64,000 nt of DNA from Davidsoniella eucalypti (lineage: Eukaryota; Ascomycota; Sordariomycetes; Microascales; Ceratocystidaceae), in assembly GCA_004009845.1 (NCBI GenBank), contig RMBW01000005.1:186001-250000 (forward strand), given 5' to 3'. The position numbers and the translations under genes were made by a program. Positions 13,317 through 24,570 of the stretch are shown in pieces; position 1 is the first letter of the stretch, and each line of letters starts with the position of its first letter. The notes beneath the pieces were generated by a model, which saw only the letters and a list, made by a program, of their open reading frames with translations, had not been told where the DNA came from and ran no database searches.

Positions 13317-13417
13317 TGACAAGACTGGGACTCGAACCCAGGCGGATTTCTCCATCAGGAAACTTGCGTTAAGGAACGACCTTAACCTGACGCCATAACC
13401 AACTCGGCCATCTTGCC
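13317..13417 (-). tRNA. tRNA-Leu(AAG) with intron
   Basis: The minus strand folds as a type II tRNA. Acceptor GGCAAGA pairs with TCTTGTC (one G-U), discriminator A. D arm GCC/GGC, anticodon stem TCAGG/CCTGA, long variable arm, and T arm CTGGG TTCGAGT CCCAG. The loop reads TT-AAG-G, so the anticodon is AAG. A 19-nt intron (13361-13379) follows position 37 and contains CCTTAA, complementary to the anticodon loop, as usual for fungal tRNA introns. A T5 Pol III terminator lies at 13305-13309. Confidence 0.95.
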
Positions 13418-13461
13418 AATTGCTTTTAATAGTCACGATTTTGGTAACTCTAAATTCTGCG

Positions 13462-14103
13462 TGTTGCAGAATTTTTTTTTCTTTTAAATTTTTTTTTTAA
13501 CAACACTATAATCAAGTCTGGACGTTAAATATAATCAAATCAAATCACTATAATCAAGTCGATGAAGGCGTCGCATAATCTTAGTGATTCATGTAGACGT
13601 AAAATATAGTCAAGTCAATCTCAATAGCTCAAGCACATGCTATGTACACCCAAAGTCAAAGTCACTGTATCCAGACAACTTCTAAACCACCTAGATAAAT
13701 AATGGCATACAAGATCAACTTGCCCTTACAGTTGAACTAAGCCACATCTTAGAATCTAGAACTGGGAGACCTCTATGTAGTCAATGGAAGTAGAATGGCC
13801 CCTAGGTATAAAGCACGAGACGATCCAAGAACGCTAGTGAATTAGCGATACCTTCACGTATATCTGATAGTTATCTGACATACTAACTATTTTGGGGTTT
13901 TACTGGAATCTAAGAACAGAACGCTCAACAGACAACAGTTGATAAAGGGTCTTCTCGATTATAAGGCTAGACCCTAAAAAGCCATGGCAGATACTCCAGA
14001 TCCACAAGCACCTGCAACTATTGATGGTCCAGGAGTTGTTCAAGATACGGCATCAACTAATTACGTAGTCATAAATGCCATTGCATTATTTGTCATCAAG
14101 TAA
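13462..14103 (+). mobile_element. LTR-retrotransposon-like remnant upstream of tRNA-Leu
   Basis: This segment starts 45 bp upstream of the 5' end of tRNA-Leu. It opens with TGTTG at 13462 and contains CAACA-type ends near 13930-13940, the terminal form of Ty1/copia LTRs. Inside are related AT-rich units with GACGTTAAATAT (13521-13544, and a variant at 13593-13618). A short frame at 13984-14103 (39 residues, beginning MADTPDPQAPATIDGPGVVQ) sits where a gag start would lie and is quickly closed. The 24 bases 13521-13544 recur perfectly, inverted, at 22320-22343. No primer-binding site, RT or integrase is visible, so this would be a heavily truncated copy. The LTR boundaries are inference. Confidence 0.35.
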
Positions 14104-14992
14104 CAGTAAATATATAAACATTGATATCCAACAATTAACAAATAAATAGGATATGTACGGTATGCTCTTCTCGGCTCACCATCAGACTTTCAGCACATCG
14201 AAATCCCGAGAATCAAGCACTAAATCTACTACTAGGCGGTATTGCGAAATGCAACCAGCCCTAGTTATCATTAATCTAGTTATAGTTATAAATAGGGCCC
14301 TCATAGGTCTATCTTTGTTGGGAGACGGCCGAGAAAGATCAGATAAAACAAGGCTTATCAGATCTTTTTTCTGCCGACGTCGGCTGTTGCTGGCCCAAAC
14401 GCACAGTCACGTGTAAGCATATTGGCGACACAACGCTCCACAAACTACTGCATTTGGGCGTTTTAGAACCGCAGCCAACCGGACCTAGAAATTTAGAGCA
14501 AGCTTTCAATTGAGGATTGAATGCAGGCACTAAACTCAATCGGCTATTGTAAGTTTTACTAGTTTTGACGCTTAGAAATTAGAAGTGGGCGGCCTGAAGT
14601 GGCGAAAATTTGAAGAGAGCAAAGCCAAACCCCCAGCAAAGAAAAAAAAAACGAAGAAAAAAAAGACAATCCCCGAAGCCGACAATCTACGTTGTGGCTA
14701 ATCGGCTCTAGTACGATGACGCTTCTATTAACAACATAACTCGATTGATTTCGCACTACCGTGACGATTGTCGAGTGTTTTTGTACAAAATCCATAGCCT
14801 GGCTCTCTTTGTTGTTTAGCCTTCTACTCCTGTAGTTTCGAGTTTTCTACGGCATTCTTTTCTGTCTATCGGCGCTATCACACAGGCTCTCCACTACAAT
14901 CCAACGTCCTTTTACAAATCAATATTTGTGCAGGCTCTTGCAGCCTGCCTACCATGACAGTCTGAAAATCTGCGCCTCTGGAACATCGAAAC
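14104..14992. other. intergenic region upstream of the carrier gene
   Basis: No gene seen. It contains a TATAAATAGG sequence near 14290 and a C/T-rich stretch from about 14800 to the start at 14993, typical of a fungal 5' leader. Some of it may belong to the retroelement remnant. Confidence 0.4.
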
Positions 14993-16466
14993 ATGTCTTC
15001 CGCCCTCTCTTCTGGCTCGCCGGCTTCTTCCCATCTTGTTGCAGGCCAGTCTCATGGTAGAATCAGCGCTGTTGTTGACCCTTCTCCCGCCATAGTAGCT
15101 TCATCTGTCCCAACATCATCGACCATGCAGGCTACTCGATCGTCGCCAACGCCGCGCAAAGCCGCCAGCGCATCGGCAGCTCTCGATAAAGATAACATCA
15201 CGGCGCCGCAGCGAATGTTGTCCGCCATGTCGGGCAGTCTGCTCACGTCTCTCCTAGGTTAGCTTTCCAAAGTAATATCTTCTTCTTCTCTACATGCTCT
15301 TTGTACTAATATGCCCACTACTAGTCACCCCTCTGGACGTTGTCCGAGTCCGTCTCCAGTCGCAACACCTCAGACCACCGACAATCGACTTTTCGAAGCT
15401 CTCACTTACGACCACGAATCTCGGCGCCTTTCAAGCCGCTGATCTGGGCGTCACAGCTTGCTGTAGAGAGGTTTTCTTCGCTGGCAGCGCTGATGCCTGT
15501 GTCCTGCCCCGCCCCAGCATCGCTGCGGCTGTTACTCCCGAATTCCCTGCCAACTGCGTTGTTGAGCAAGTACAAAAGACTCGGATAAGCTCTACCATGG
15601 ACGGATTTCGAAAAATCGCACAGAATGAGGGCGTGACAACACTTTGGCGCGGCTTATCACCAACGCTCGTCATGTCTGTACCGTCAAATATCATATATTT
15701 CACTGGCTACGAATGGCTTCGGTACGATCGGCGCAGTCCCATTGCGCAAACATTCCACGACGATTGGACACCACTGGTTGCTGGCTCTGTCGCCCGTACG
15801 TTATCAGCAACGGCTGTGAACCCAATAGAGCTGTTCCGCACACGGTTACAAGCCACATCCGGCCACTCAACATCTGGTCATGTTATCGAGACGTTGCGCG
15901 GGGTCCAGCAGATGATCGACACTAGTGGCTACAGGTCCCTTTGGCGCGGACTAACGCTAACCCTGTGGCGAGACGTGCCGTTCTCTGGTATCTACTGGTG
16001 GGGCTATGAAACGGCACGCGGGAAACTATCAGATATACGTGAAGGTCGACGTATCGCTAATCAAGAAGTTGATGAGCTCGGTCGAGCTCGCCGCATCTTC
16101 CAAGAACACGAAAACTCTACAGATACCTTTACAGATAGCTTCATCGCTGGCGCGATATCTGGGGCTATATCTTCTATAATAACCACGCCATTTGACGTAG
16201 GTAAGACCCGCACCCAAGTTTATCGTGATACTGCTTCCGGAACTGCGAAGGCGGTAGCAGTACCCGAACAAGGTACTATGATTCAGCTCCTATGGCATAT
16301 CTTTCAGCAGGAAGGAATTTCTGGATTGTGGAAGGGCTGGGTGCCTCGAACTCTCAAGGTGGCTCCAGCCTGTGCTATCATGATCAGTAGTTATGAGGTC
16401 TGTAAACGTGGATTCCGCGTGGTCAACGAGAACAAAGCCAAGGCAGCCGAATCCAAGCAATTATAA
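14993..16466 (+). CDS. mitochondrial carrier, Mtm1/SLC25A39-40 type
   Basis: Predicted inner-membrane carrier of 468 residues; the family is linked to mitochondrial glutathione import and, in yeast, to manganese and Fe-S homeostasis. Exons 14993-15257 and 15325-16466 are joined by a 67-bp intron (GTTAGC donor, TACTAAT branch, CTAG acceptor) that completes the first signature PLDVVRVRLQ (residues 91-100). The other two signatures are PIELFRTRLQ (about 255) and PFDVGKTRTQ (about 377), so three carrier repeats are present. A long matrix insertion with the CCREVF block (about residue 134) is typical of this subfamily. The first 80 residues are a Ser/Ala-rich extension that may help targeting. The next gene upstream, the F-box gene, points the other way. 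Confidence 0.9.
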
Positions 16467-18291
16467 ACACCGGAGTGAGTGAAGAAGTAAAGTCGGCTAG
16501 TTCCTTCTACTAGTACATATCAAGGTCTTGCCGGCTTAGTCTTGATTCGTCTTCCCCTTTCCCCCAAGACCTCCCTGCACTCCATGCTTCCATCTTCTCT
16601 CTATTCCTCCACATAAGCATTATATTGGGACTCGGCGTTCTCTACATTCAATCCGCTCTTGGTGGCTTTCACTGATGCGAGCTAGCTATAAGTTTCTGTT
16701 ATATTTGTTGTTTTGCTTTGGAATTTGGTATTGCATATCTTTCTATTTCTCCATCATGTTTATACGCATCATACCGTTCATCTTTTTTCCCTCTGTTATC
16801 AAAGACACAATACTCCACTCTCACCATTAATCTCTGCTCCAGACACAAAAGTCATGTTCAACTTGTTTTTTTTTTCTGTTATTATTAAGATTTAGATACA
16901 CATAATATAATCATAGCAATATCAGTCCCTCTTTTCAAATTTATACTGGCTGCCAGTTGCCAGTGCAATGCTTTTAAATATGACATTAAGCTCAGTATAT
17001 ACGTATGTTTAGGGTCTCTCGAGTGATAAGACTGATCTATCCTTCATAATTCTGGATGGTCAATCTATCACATCACACACGGTGATATGCATACGTGAAA
17101 TTACAGCAATTCCCACCAATTATCAAAAGAAACAAAAGTATCAGCTTTACTGATAGAGACATGCGGAAAAGGAGGATGCGGATCAACCGGGCTATACCAA
17201 CAGGCAGCAAACGCCTAGATAACAAACATCATGCCATCTGCCCAGTCACTGAATTCGGGTTGTATCCTCTTATTGCCCTCTTTGTTCGGTGTACTTGAGG
17301 TGGTTGCCACCGTTACGAGGAACCGGTGAGAATTAAAAACGCTCTTGTGCGTTGAAATACTGTCTGTCGTCTTATATGAAGATCACGCTATTACTTATGA
17401 CAAGGCAAATAGCGGGAATGTTAGTGCTCAAACTCCGGGTCTCGAACTAAAGCTACAGATCAGTTCAACACTTTAGGCGCGTCGTCCCAGGGGGGTTTAA
17501 TTGGCCTTAGCCACTGTAGCATCAGATCCGGGGCCCTGCAGCAACAAACCCCAAGGTTACAGAATAGCCTGCAAGCTGCTTTTTGCAGGAGCCTATAAGG
17601 AGCAATTAAGCCGGGTCCTTGGCCTCTTAGACAAAAATAAAGAGAATGAAGAGACAAATTCCCGAGGACGCAGAACGCGTCTTAGTCGGGCGTTCGTCTG
17701 GCAGCCCTGTAGAACAGGTGTTATTTTTCTTCAATTTTACCCTTCACCTAGGTCTGGCGTTAAATTTGCCTGCTTACGCTGTATTGGGGCCTATTGTTGG
17801 AGACGATAATAGCGGCTTTAGCTTCTAAGCTCTGACCCAAGGCTCTGGAAACCTGCATGTTTTTATAACGGCTCGAGGGCCCACTTCTTTATTGTCTCTT
17901 TTTGCATTATTTACCTCGAAGCTATTTTGTCTTATTTTCTATCTTTTTGTTTGTTTCCCTTGCAACCAAATTCTTATTCTTTAGACGTTTTGTCGCCACC
18001 GTCTCGCCTTTTTATTTCGAGCTTCAAGCCACCCTATTGTTTATCTAGGTCGTGATTCATTAGTCATCTATCATATACTCGCTTCCAGCCCATCACTTCA
18101 ATTTTACCATTCACACCTTTTATTCTCTAGGCCTAGAGCTGTTTTTTATGCGCTACGCGAGATCCAAGAACCCCTTTACGCGCTCTGCACAACCCTAATC
18201 GCGACGTGATTTCTGCGAGTTATCACCACAACCTTACCTACCAAAATTACAAGTCACCTCTCTACACAAGCGCCATCTTTACATTGCAGCC
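16467..18291. other. intergenic region between carrier gene and UNG1
   Basis: 3' flank of the carrier gene, then AT-rich DNA without a supported gene. From about 17880 the plus strand becomes C/T-rich up to the UNG1 start, which fits its promoter and leader. Frames at 17460-17830 exist on both strands but have no motif. Confidence 0.5.
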
Positions 18292-19807
18292 ATGAACGGC
18301 CTTAAGCGCAAGGCTGCCAATGCCCTCGATGGCGACGACTCTAAGAAAACAAAGCCCAATGGCAACATCATGTCTTTCTTTGCTGGAAAGCCTGTCGCTG
18401 CCGCTACTGGCACTTCCTCCGCTCCATGTGTAGCCACACCTGTTTTCAACAAGGAGAAGTGGGTTGCATCGCTTACCGACGAGCAGCGCAATCTGCTAAA
18501 GCTCGAAATCGAGACTCTTCATGTATCGTGGTTGGCACTATTGAAAGATGACATCGTCACGGACGAGTTCCTCAACCTAAAGCGCTTCCTGAACCGTGAG
18601 GTTGAAAATGGTCGCAAGGTCTTCCCTCCCCGTGGTGACATATACTCATGGTAAGCATTAGCCAAACTACATAATCCTGCGTTGTGGTTATAGTTGAAAC
18701 ACCTTACTAATATACATAAACAGGTCTCGTTATTCACCCTTCAACACCGTCAAGGTAGTCGTTGTAGGCCAGGACCCTTATCACAACGACAACCAAGCCC
18801 ATGGACTTGCCTTCTCTGTTCGCCCACCAACCATCACTCCTCCCTCGCTACGCAACATGTACGTGTGCTTGACCAACGACTATCCGGAATTTGTGACCCC
18901 TCCCAAGAACAACGGCCTACTTACACCATGGGCTCAGCGTGGTGTTCTGCTTCTCAACACATGCTTGACAGTGCGTGCCCATGAAGCTAACTCACACGCT
19001 AACCGTGGCTGGGAGCGCTTTACTCAGCGCGTTATTGATCTTGTTGCCCAGAAACGTCAGCGCGGTGTGGTTTTCATGGCATGGGGAACTCCGGCCGGAA
19101 AGAGAGTCCTGAAGGTGGACCAGAAGCGTCATCTGGTACTAAAGGCTGTTCATCCTAGTCCACTTAGTGCATCTCGAGGATATTTTACTTGTGGACACTT
19201 CCGCAAGGCCAACGATTGGCTTGTGACACGGTACGGTGCTGGAAATGAGATCGACTGGAGTCTGGTCCCTTCAACTTCGACCAAGATCGCCCCTCCCCCA
19301 CCGCCGGCTGTAAAAGCTCCTGTGGCTGCCACTACGCCAACACAAAAGACGGCTTCAAAGGCTAGTGAGGAAGAGGACGAAGAGAAGCTCATAGCTGAGC
19401 TCACAGATGATGCTACTGTGGACTCTGAGACCGAAAAGTCGTCAGATGAAAAGGCCACCAAGGAGGACAAAGATGAGACATCTAATGAAAAGGCCGAAGA
19501 GAAGGAGGAAGAGACCGATGAGAAAGTTGAAGAAGAGCAGAAGGAGTCTGAAGAAGCCAAGCCTGTTGCTACCTCCGAGGAGAAGGTAGACGAAACAATC
19601 CAGAAAGATGATGCAGCTCCCAAGATTCATGAAGATGAAGAGCCCAAGATCCACGAGGATGAAGATGCCGGTGATGACGATGATGAGCCAACCCCCAAGG
19701 CGAAACCCAAGACCGCCAAGATTGACGCGCCTGTATCTAAAACTGACGAAAGCGAGAAGGAGAACCAGAAACAGGAGATAGAAGAAACACCTGCTATTGA
19801 GGCTTAA
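18292..19807 (+). CDS. UNG1: uracil-DNA glycosylase (Ung family 1)
   Basis: Excises uracil from DNA at the start of base excision repair. Exons 18292-18650 and 18724-19807 (73-bp intron, GTAAGC donor, TACTAAT branch) give 480 residues. The N terminus has a basic KRK (5-7) and a PCNA-binding-like motif NGNIMSFF (23-30), resembling the PIP box of human UNG2. Catalytic features are intact: GQDPYH (135-140, with the water-activating Asp), LLLNTCLTV, and HPSPLSASRG (from 263) carrying the catalytic His and the DNA-intercalating Leu loop. After the domain ends near residue 310 there is a Pro-rich linker and about 160 residues of Glu/Lys/Asp-rich low-complexity sequence, not found in yeast or human Ung as I know them. 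The convergent TDG-type gene lies 500 bp downstream. Confidence 0.95.
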
Positions 19808-20307
19808 AGCATTCGATGACCCAAATATGGAGATTCGATTGACTCCTCGACGAAATCCCAGAAAAATTCAAGTGTGTATGACGGGTGTGTGGGACAAAAA
19901 TGTTCTTTGCCCTTCTGTTTGTTGTTTCTTTCGTAAGCTTTCACTTCATTTTCACTTTTCCTATCTCCTTTCCTTACTAAGTTTCTGGGCCTGAAGACTA
20001 TCCAGCTCTGTTTTTCCTATTTTTATTCTTTTGCTCGGCGTTTTCCTTGGGTCATATCTTTTTTTTCTTTCAAAGATAAATTGGATAGTTTGGATATTGT
20101 TTCCATTGCCATATTTTTGATATGGCCATTTTATTTTGTCACTTTCATATAACCAACTAGTTGTCTCCATAAGTTAATATAACCGCTAAAACTATAAGTA
20201 TATTATTCTGTGATATCAACGCTCAAAACCGTGAAGTGTATCAATAATGCTACAATGTTCCAGTGCTAGAGATATATACATATATAATGCCTACAAGAAC
20301 CACCATA
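19808..20307. other. 3' intergenic region between convergent UNG1 and TDG-type genes
   Basis: Shared 3' flank of the two glycosylase genes; T-rich, no gene seen. Confidence 0.7.
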
Positions 20308-21273
20308 TTACGCTGGTTGATAAGACTGTTGTTCTTCACGTCGTTTTTCAACCCATTCTCCGAGCTCACGCCAGACTTTCTCCTTCTCCGCGGGCTTCAT
20401 GGTCGCTGCCAATCCGCTGGTACTTGTAGCTACAAACACCCGGGCACCTTTCCAGCCCTCGTTCTCTGGCGTCTTAGCCACCGCGCCCATATTATCCGTG
20501 TCCTTTTGCCAGCCATACCTAAACTCGTCCTTTCGAATAGCTCTGCCATGTCGCACGCGCCAGATACTTTCCCACACGCTCTTGCCCACGATACACACCG
20601 TCTCCGGTCTCCAAAGACGCGTTTTAGCTTCCAGTGTCTCGACGCTCTGGTCCATCTCCTCTTTGCTCAGCTCGGCGCCGTTACGACTCGGTCGTTCGAC
20701 AATGTTTGTGAGGCCGAGGCGATATAGCGCCGGCATGTCTTGATCCTCGTGGGGCTCACAGCGTCGATCGGGAGTTATTCCACTGGAGTAAAGCAGTTTC
20801 CAGAAGAGATTGGACGGGTGCGCGTAGGCGTGGCCGCACCGCGCGGTCTTCACGCCTGGGTTTAGCCCGACGAAGAAGACGAGTAAGTCGGGACCGACGG
20901 CGTCAGGCAGTAAATCGAGATGAGCATATTTCGATGGAGGGGCATAGCAAGTGGCAGTACGAGACCTCTTTCTTTTCTTGGGTGTGTGGGGAGGAATGGG
21001 TTTTTCTTCTAGCTCATCTTGACTGCCAACCGTGGGAGTGTAGTCGTTAGTGCTGATATCATTGTTGGCATCTGTGCTTATGGCTGGCGGTTTCCTCTTC
21101 AAGCTACATTTTTTAAACAGCGGATCCTCGATAACTGCTAGTGTATAGGCTCCAGACTTCTTGTGGCGCGGGCTTCGTCGAAGCTGTGATTGTTCTGTAT
21201 TCGCAAAACTATAAAGATCAAGTTGACCGGCAAAAGTCGAAGGTGGTGGAGGAGTTGACTCTCTAGATATCAT
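20308..21273 (-). CDS. G/T-U mismatch-specific DNA glycosylase (TDG/Mug/Thp1 family)
   Basis: Removes uracil or thymine mispaired with guanine. Single exon, 321 residues, from the ATG at 21273 (an upstream frame extension lacks ATG). The N-terminal 110 residues are disordered and basic (PKKRKRSR), a likely nuclear targeting and DNA-contact region. The catalytic domain has GLNPGVKTA (about 136-144) with the Asn that positions the nucleophilic water in TDG/Mug, then HPSNLFWKLL, GLTNIVERPSR with the typical TN-VxRP-type block, and ATSTSGLAA as the DNA-insertion loop. All expected motifs are present. The gene is convergent with UNG1, so two glycosylases with overlapping substrates are adjacent. 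Confidence 0.9.
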   Translation of the reverse strand: MISRESTPPPPSTFAGQLDLYSFANTEQSQLRRSPRHKKSGAYTLAVIEDPLFKKCSLKRKPPAISTDANNDISTNDYTPTVGSQDELEEKPIPPHTPKKRKRSRTATCYAPPSKYAHLDLLPDAVGPDLLVFFVGLNPGVKTARCGHAYAHPSNLFWKLLYSSGITPDRRCEPHEDQDMPALYRLGLTNIVERPSRNGAELSKEEMDQSVETLEAKTRLWRPETVCIVGKSVWESIWRVRHGRAIRKDEFRYGWQKDTDNMGAVAKTPENEGWKGARVFVATSTSGLAATMKPAEKEKVWRELGEWVEKRREEQQSYQPA

Positions 21274-21538
21274 TAAAAACGATACTAGCAAATAAAGATA
21301 TTGAAATAATAAGAGTTATTGATCGGATAGTTGTAATGAATATTTTAAAGAGACAATTGATTATGGGATGCCTAGTGAGAATAATATAGATATGTATTAG
21401 TTATTGAGGAAAGTTTATCGATAGATAGCTGGTGAACTTGCATATTGATATTCGTTATAAACAAGATAGTATATAGGGTTAATAACCCTTACTCGAGGCT
21501 TTATAAGGCCTCCTAAACTTGAATTTGCCGGCCATGCG

Positions 21539-21554
21539 CAGTGGTTAACCACTG
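21539..21554. repeat. 16-bp perfect palindrome upstream of tRNA-Tyr
   Basis: CAGTGGTTAACCACTG is its own reverse complement and ends 6 bp before the tRNA-Tyr 5' end. It could be a protein-binding site or chance. Confidence 0.5.
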
Positions 21555-21560
21555 TCGAGA

Positions 21561-21649
21561 CTCACCATGGTGTAGATGGTTATCACGTTCGACTGTAACT
21601 TGTAAGAATTGCCATCGAAAGGTCACCGATTCGATTTCGGTTGGTGAGA
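21561..21649 (+). tRNA. tRNA-Tyr(GTA) with intron
   Basis: Acceptor CTCACCA pairs perfectly with TGGTGAG; C1-G72 and discriminator A73 are tyrosine identity elements in eukaryotes. D arm GTG/CAC, anticodon stem TTCGA/TCGAA, variable AGGTC, T arm ACCGA TTCGATT TCGGT. The loop reads CT-GTA-A, then a 15-nt intron (21599-21613), then A38. A T5 terminator lies about 10 bp downstream. Confidence 0.93.
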
Positions 21650-22917
21650 ACACACTATCTTTTTGCGCATTTTTGCAGCTTTTATTTCAAAGTTGTGGAA
21701 TTATTAACCTTATCGACGATATAAAAATGAAGATATTCTGATGTGAACGAATTTCTTTTCCCTGGTCGAGTTTTCGGACTAGTGTCCCTTAAGCGACTCA
21801 ATGGATCGCCCTATTAGACCTTGGGACTACATTGTTCTAGCTGGCTAGCCCTTGCTTGAAATCTGAGATCTTGGTTTTGGTACCCATTAATCAGGTTCGC
21901 TATAATACATGTATATGTCTGTTCATTCACATATACAGAGTGTGTAAGCTCGGAGACATAAGAAAACATTACATATAAGGATACAGATATGATTACTGCC
22001 CTTTTACCTTCACATGTGCTACTGATTGGGCAGATAGGAGGTGGCTCTGCTGGCACAGGGCCATTGATTGCTTCTATTGCGTTGAGATGGAGACGGTAAT
22101 ACGACATGTCGAAGTCTTTTCTTCCATGAGACACCAAGCTCATCCAAGGGAGCACTAACAGGGCGGTACAAGGTGCGACTTGTTACTAAAGCCATCTTTC
22201 CTCCGCCATTTTGTTCGACTTGCATTTGTGAATGGTTGGCTTGTTCTCTTGACATGGGCAGTGTTGATCCCTCGTCCTCGTAAAGCACAGAACTATAATG
22301 GGACTGTGACTAGATATATTTTGATTTGATTATATTTAACGTCTACCTAAATGCGACTAGATATAGTTTTGAAGGCTTAGAATACATATAGCTGTGGTGT
22401 TAGTGCTGGAATAAAGGCAGGGCGGGAGTTGACGCCAGAGACTGAGAATACGACATCAGCCAGGTCGGCAGCGAAAGAAGAGGGGCATTTTGTATGCCAT
22501 TGTGCTATTTTGGAGCTCTAGCTGCCTGAACCGGTTCCTGCGCCAAAACAGCTTCTTTTGCGTCCCCGAACTAACGGAAGATCGAACAAAGGCGACGAAT
22601 TGCTAGAAGCCTGTTCAAGAAGGAGATAAACTCTGTCTTTCAGCCCCGCCCTTATTCTCCAAGCTAGCAAAATATAGCCCTTTGTGGCTTGACCAGACAT
22701 CGAGTTATCCCAACCTTGACATTGTCTCTCGGACTTGAATCTGCGCCCGTCTTCAGCTTAGCTTATATTGTAATACCCAACCCAATAGCCAATTGATTAG
22801 CTAAAGGCGCATATACTGTAGACGCCTCACCGCCCTTGAAACTGCCCCCTCCAAGGCCGGCCCAGGGCCCAGAGAATACGACAGGTGCTAACCTTTTTTC
22901 ATTACTAGTAGCTACTC
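21650..22917. other. intergenic region between tRNA-Tyr and UAP1 promoter
   Basis: No supported gene. A minus-strand frame of 89 codons (22019-22288) lacks an ATG start and has no motif. The region contains the 27-bp repeat listed at 22320-22346. Confidence 0.4.
22320..22346 (-). repeat. dispersed repeat shared with the 13.5 kb LTR-like remnant
   Basis: On the minus strand this reads GTAGACGTTAAATATAATCA and onward. Its last 24 bases are identical to 13521-13544, and its first part matches the variant at 13593-13600. A perfect 24-base match in a 64-kb window is unlikely by chance, so this is probably a fragment of the same element family. Confidence 0.6.
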
Positions 22918-22923
22918 TATAAA
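22918..22923 (+). promoter_or_regulatory. TATA box of UAP1
   Basis: TATAAA 128 bp upstream of the UAP1 ATG, followed by C/T-rich leader sequence. Confidence 0.5.
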
Positions 22924-23012
22924 GACCTCCTGCCTTCCCAACAGCTGCACCTCGATCTGCCCAATCTGATTTTCTTCTCTCGACCATCACGCTTTACTCT
23001 ATATCCACCTCC

Positions 23013-23033
23013 CATCCATCCATCCATCCATCC
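23013..23033 (+). repeat. (CATC)n microsatellite in the UAP1 5' leader
   Basis: About five tandem CATC units ending 17 bp before the start codon. Confidence 0.85.
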
Positions 23034-23050
23034 GTCAGCATCTTCCCATC

Positions 23051-24570
23051 ATGTCTTCATCACTGCGCGAGTCCTACGAGAAGGCCGGTCAGGGCCATGT
23101 CTACACTTTCTTCGACAAGCTGTCTGGCTCCGAGCAAGAAGCTCTGGAGAAGCAGCTGGCTCGCTTCTCGCCTGACCGGATCAACGAGCTGGCCAACAAG
23201 GCTCTACACCCCGCCCCAGTCGAGCCCAGCGCCGCACCCACTCTAGAGCCCCTCCCCGAGTCTGCTAGTGCCTCCATTATGGACTCTGCCCCTGCCGACA
23301 TCGACCGCTGGTACAAGTCTGGCCTGAGCCTGATCGGTGCTGGCAAGGTCGGCGTGGTGTTAATGGCTGGCGGCCAGGGCACCCGTCTGGGTAGCTCTGC
23401 ACCCAAGGGCTGCTTCGATATCGGCCTGCCCTCTGGCAAGTCGCTGTTCCAGCTGCAGGGCGAGCGCATCTTGCGCCTACAGAAGCTGGCCGTTGATGCC
23501 ACCGGCAAGGCTGCCGACGAGGTTGTCGTGCCGTGGTACGTCATGACCAGCGGCCCTACCCGCGGTCCCACTGAGGCTTTCTTCCGCGAGAACAATTACT
23601 TCGGCCTGAAGGAGCAGAACGTTACTATCTTCGAGCAGGGTGTGCTGCCTTGCATCTCCAACGATGGCAAGATCCTGATGGAGGCGCCTGGCAAGGTTGC
23701 TGTTGCTCCCGATGGCAACGGTGGTTTATACGCTGCCCTGGTTGACTCTGGCGTTCTGGCTGATATCAAGAAGCGTGGCATTGAGCACATCCACGCCTAC
23801 TGCGTTGACAACTGCTTGGTCAAGGTCGCTGATCCTGTTTTCACTGGCTTCGCTGCCGAGAAGAATGTCGATATCGCTACCAAGGTTGTCCGCAAGCGCG
23901 CTGCCACTGAGAGCGTCGGTTTGATTCTCCTGAAGAACGGCAAGCCTGATGTTGTAGAGTACTCTGAGATCGATGAAGTCTCTGCCCACAAGACTGACGC
24001 TAAGCAGCCTGATCTGCTGCACCTGCGTGCTGCCAACATTGTCAACCACTACTACTCTCTAAGCTTTCTATCATCCATCCCCGAGTGGGTTAATGAGCTA
24101 CCTCACCACGTTGCCCGCAAGAAGATTCCCTACGTCGACCTAGAGACTGGCGAGACCGTCAAGCCCACCAAGCCCAACGGTGTTAAGCTGGAGCAGTTCG
24201 TGTTCGATTGCTTCCCCAACTTGACCCTGGACAAGTTCGCCTGCATGGAGGTTCGCCGTGAAGACGAGTTCTCGCCCCTGAAGAACGCCCGTGGCACTGG
24301 CGAGGATGACCCAGATACTTCTCGTGCTCACATCATGGACCAGGGCCGTCGCTGGGTTGCTGCTGCTGGTGCTTCAGTTACCGCTGAGGGTTCTGACACC
24401 GGTGTTGAGGTTTCCCCTCTTGACAGCTACGTAAGTTCTATAACTACCGGTATATTCTTTCATTCTCATGGACACTATGATACTAACACTTTACTCGAAA
24501 ATAGGCCGGAGAGGGTCTGGAAAAGGTTAAGGGTACTGAGCTCAAGGCTCCTACTCTACTGTCACTGTAA
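23051..24570 (+). CDS. UAP1: UDP-N-acetylglucosamine pyrophosphorylase
   Basis: Makes UDP-GlcNAc from GlcNAc-1-phosphate and UTP in the cytosol, feeding chitin, N-glycan and GPI-anchor synthesis. Exons 23051-24430 and 24505-24570 give 481 residues. The intron has GTAAGT, TACTAAC and TAG. The last exon codes only 21 residues (AGEGLEKVKGTELKAPTLLS and a final Leu), matching the usual C-terminal end of the family. The nucleotide-binding signature GGQGTRLG is at 107-114, followed by PKGCFDIGLPSGKSLFQLQ; further family blocks are WYVMTSGPT and FEQGVLP. Length fits fungal homologues. Codon use is strongly biased (CTG, CGT, GGC), similar to SSB1, which suggests high expression. A TATA box lies upstream. 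Confidence 0.95.

Noticed and set aside
22019..22288. 89-codon minus-strand frame near the 22.3 kb repeat
   Set aside because: No ATG at its start, no motif and no clear splice sites that extend it.
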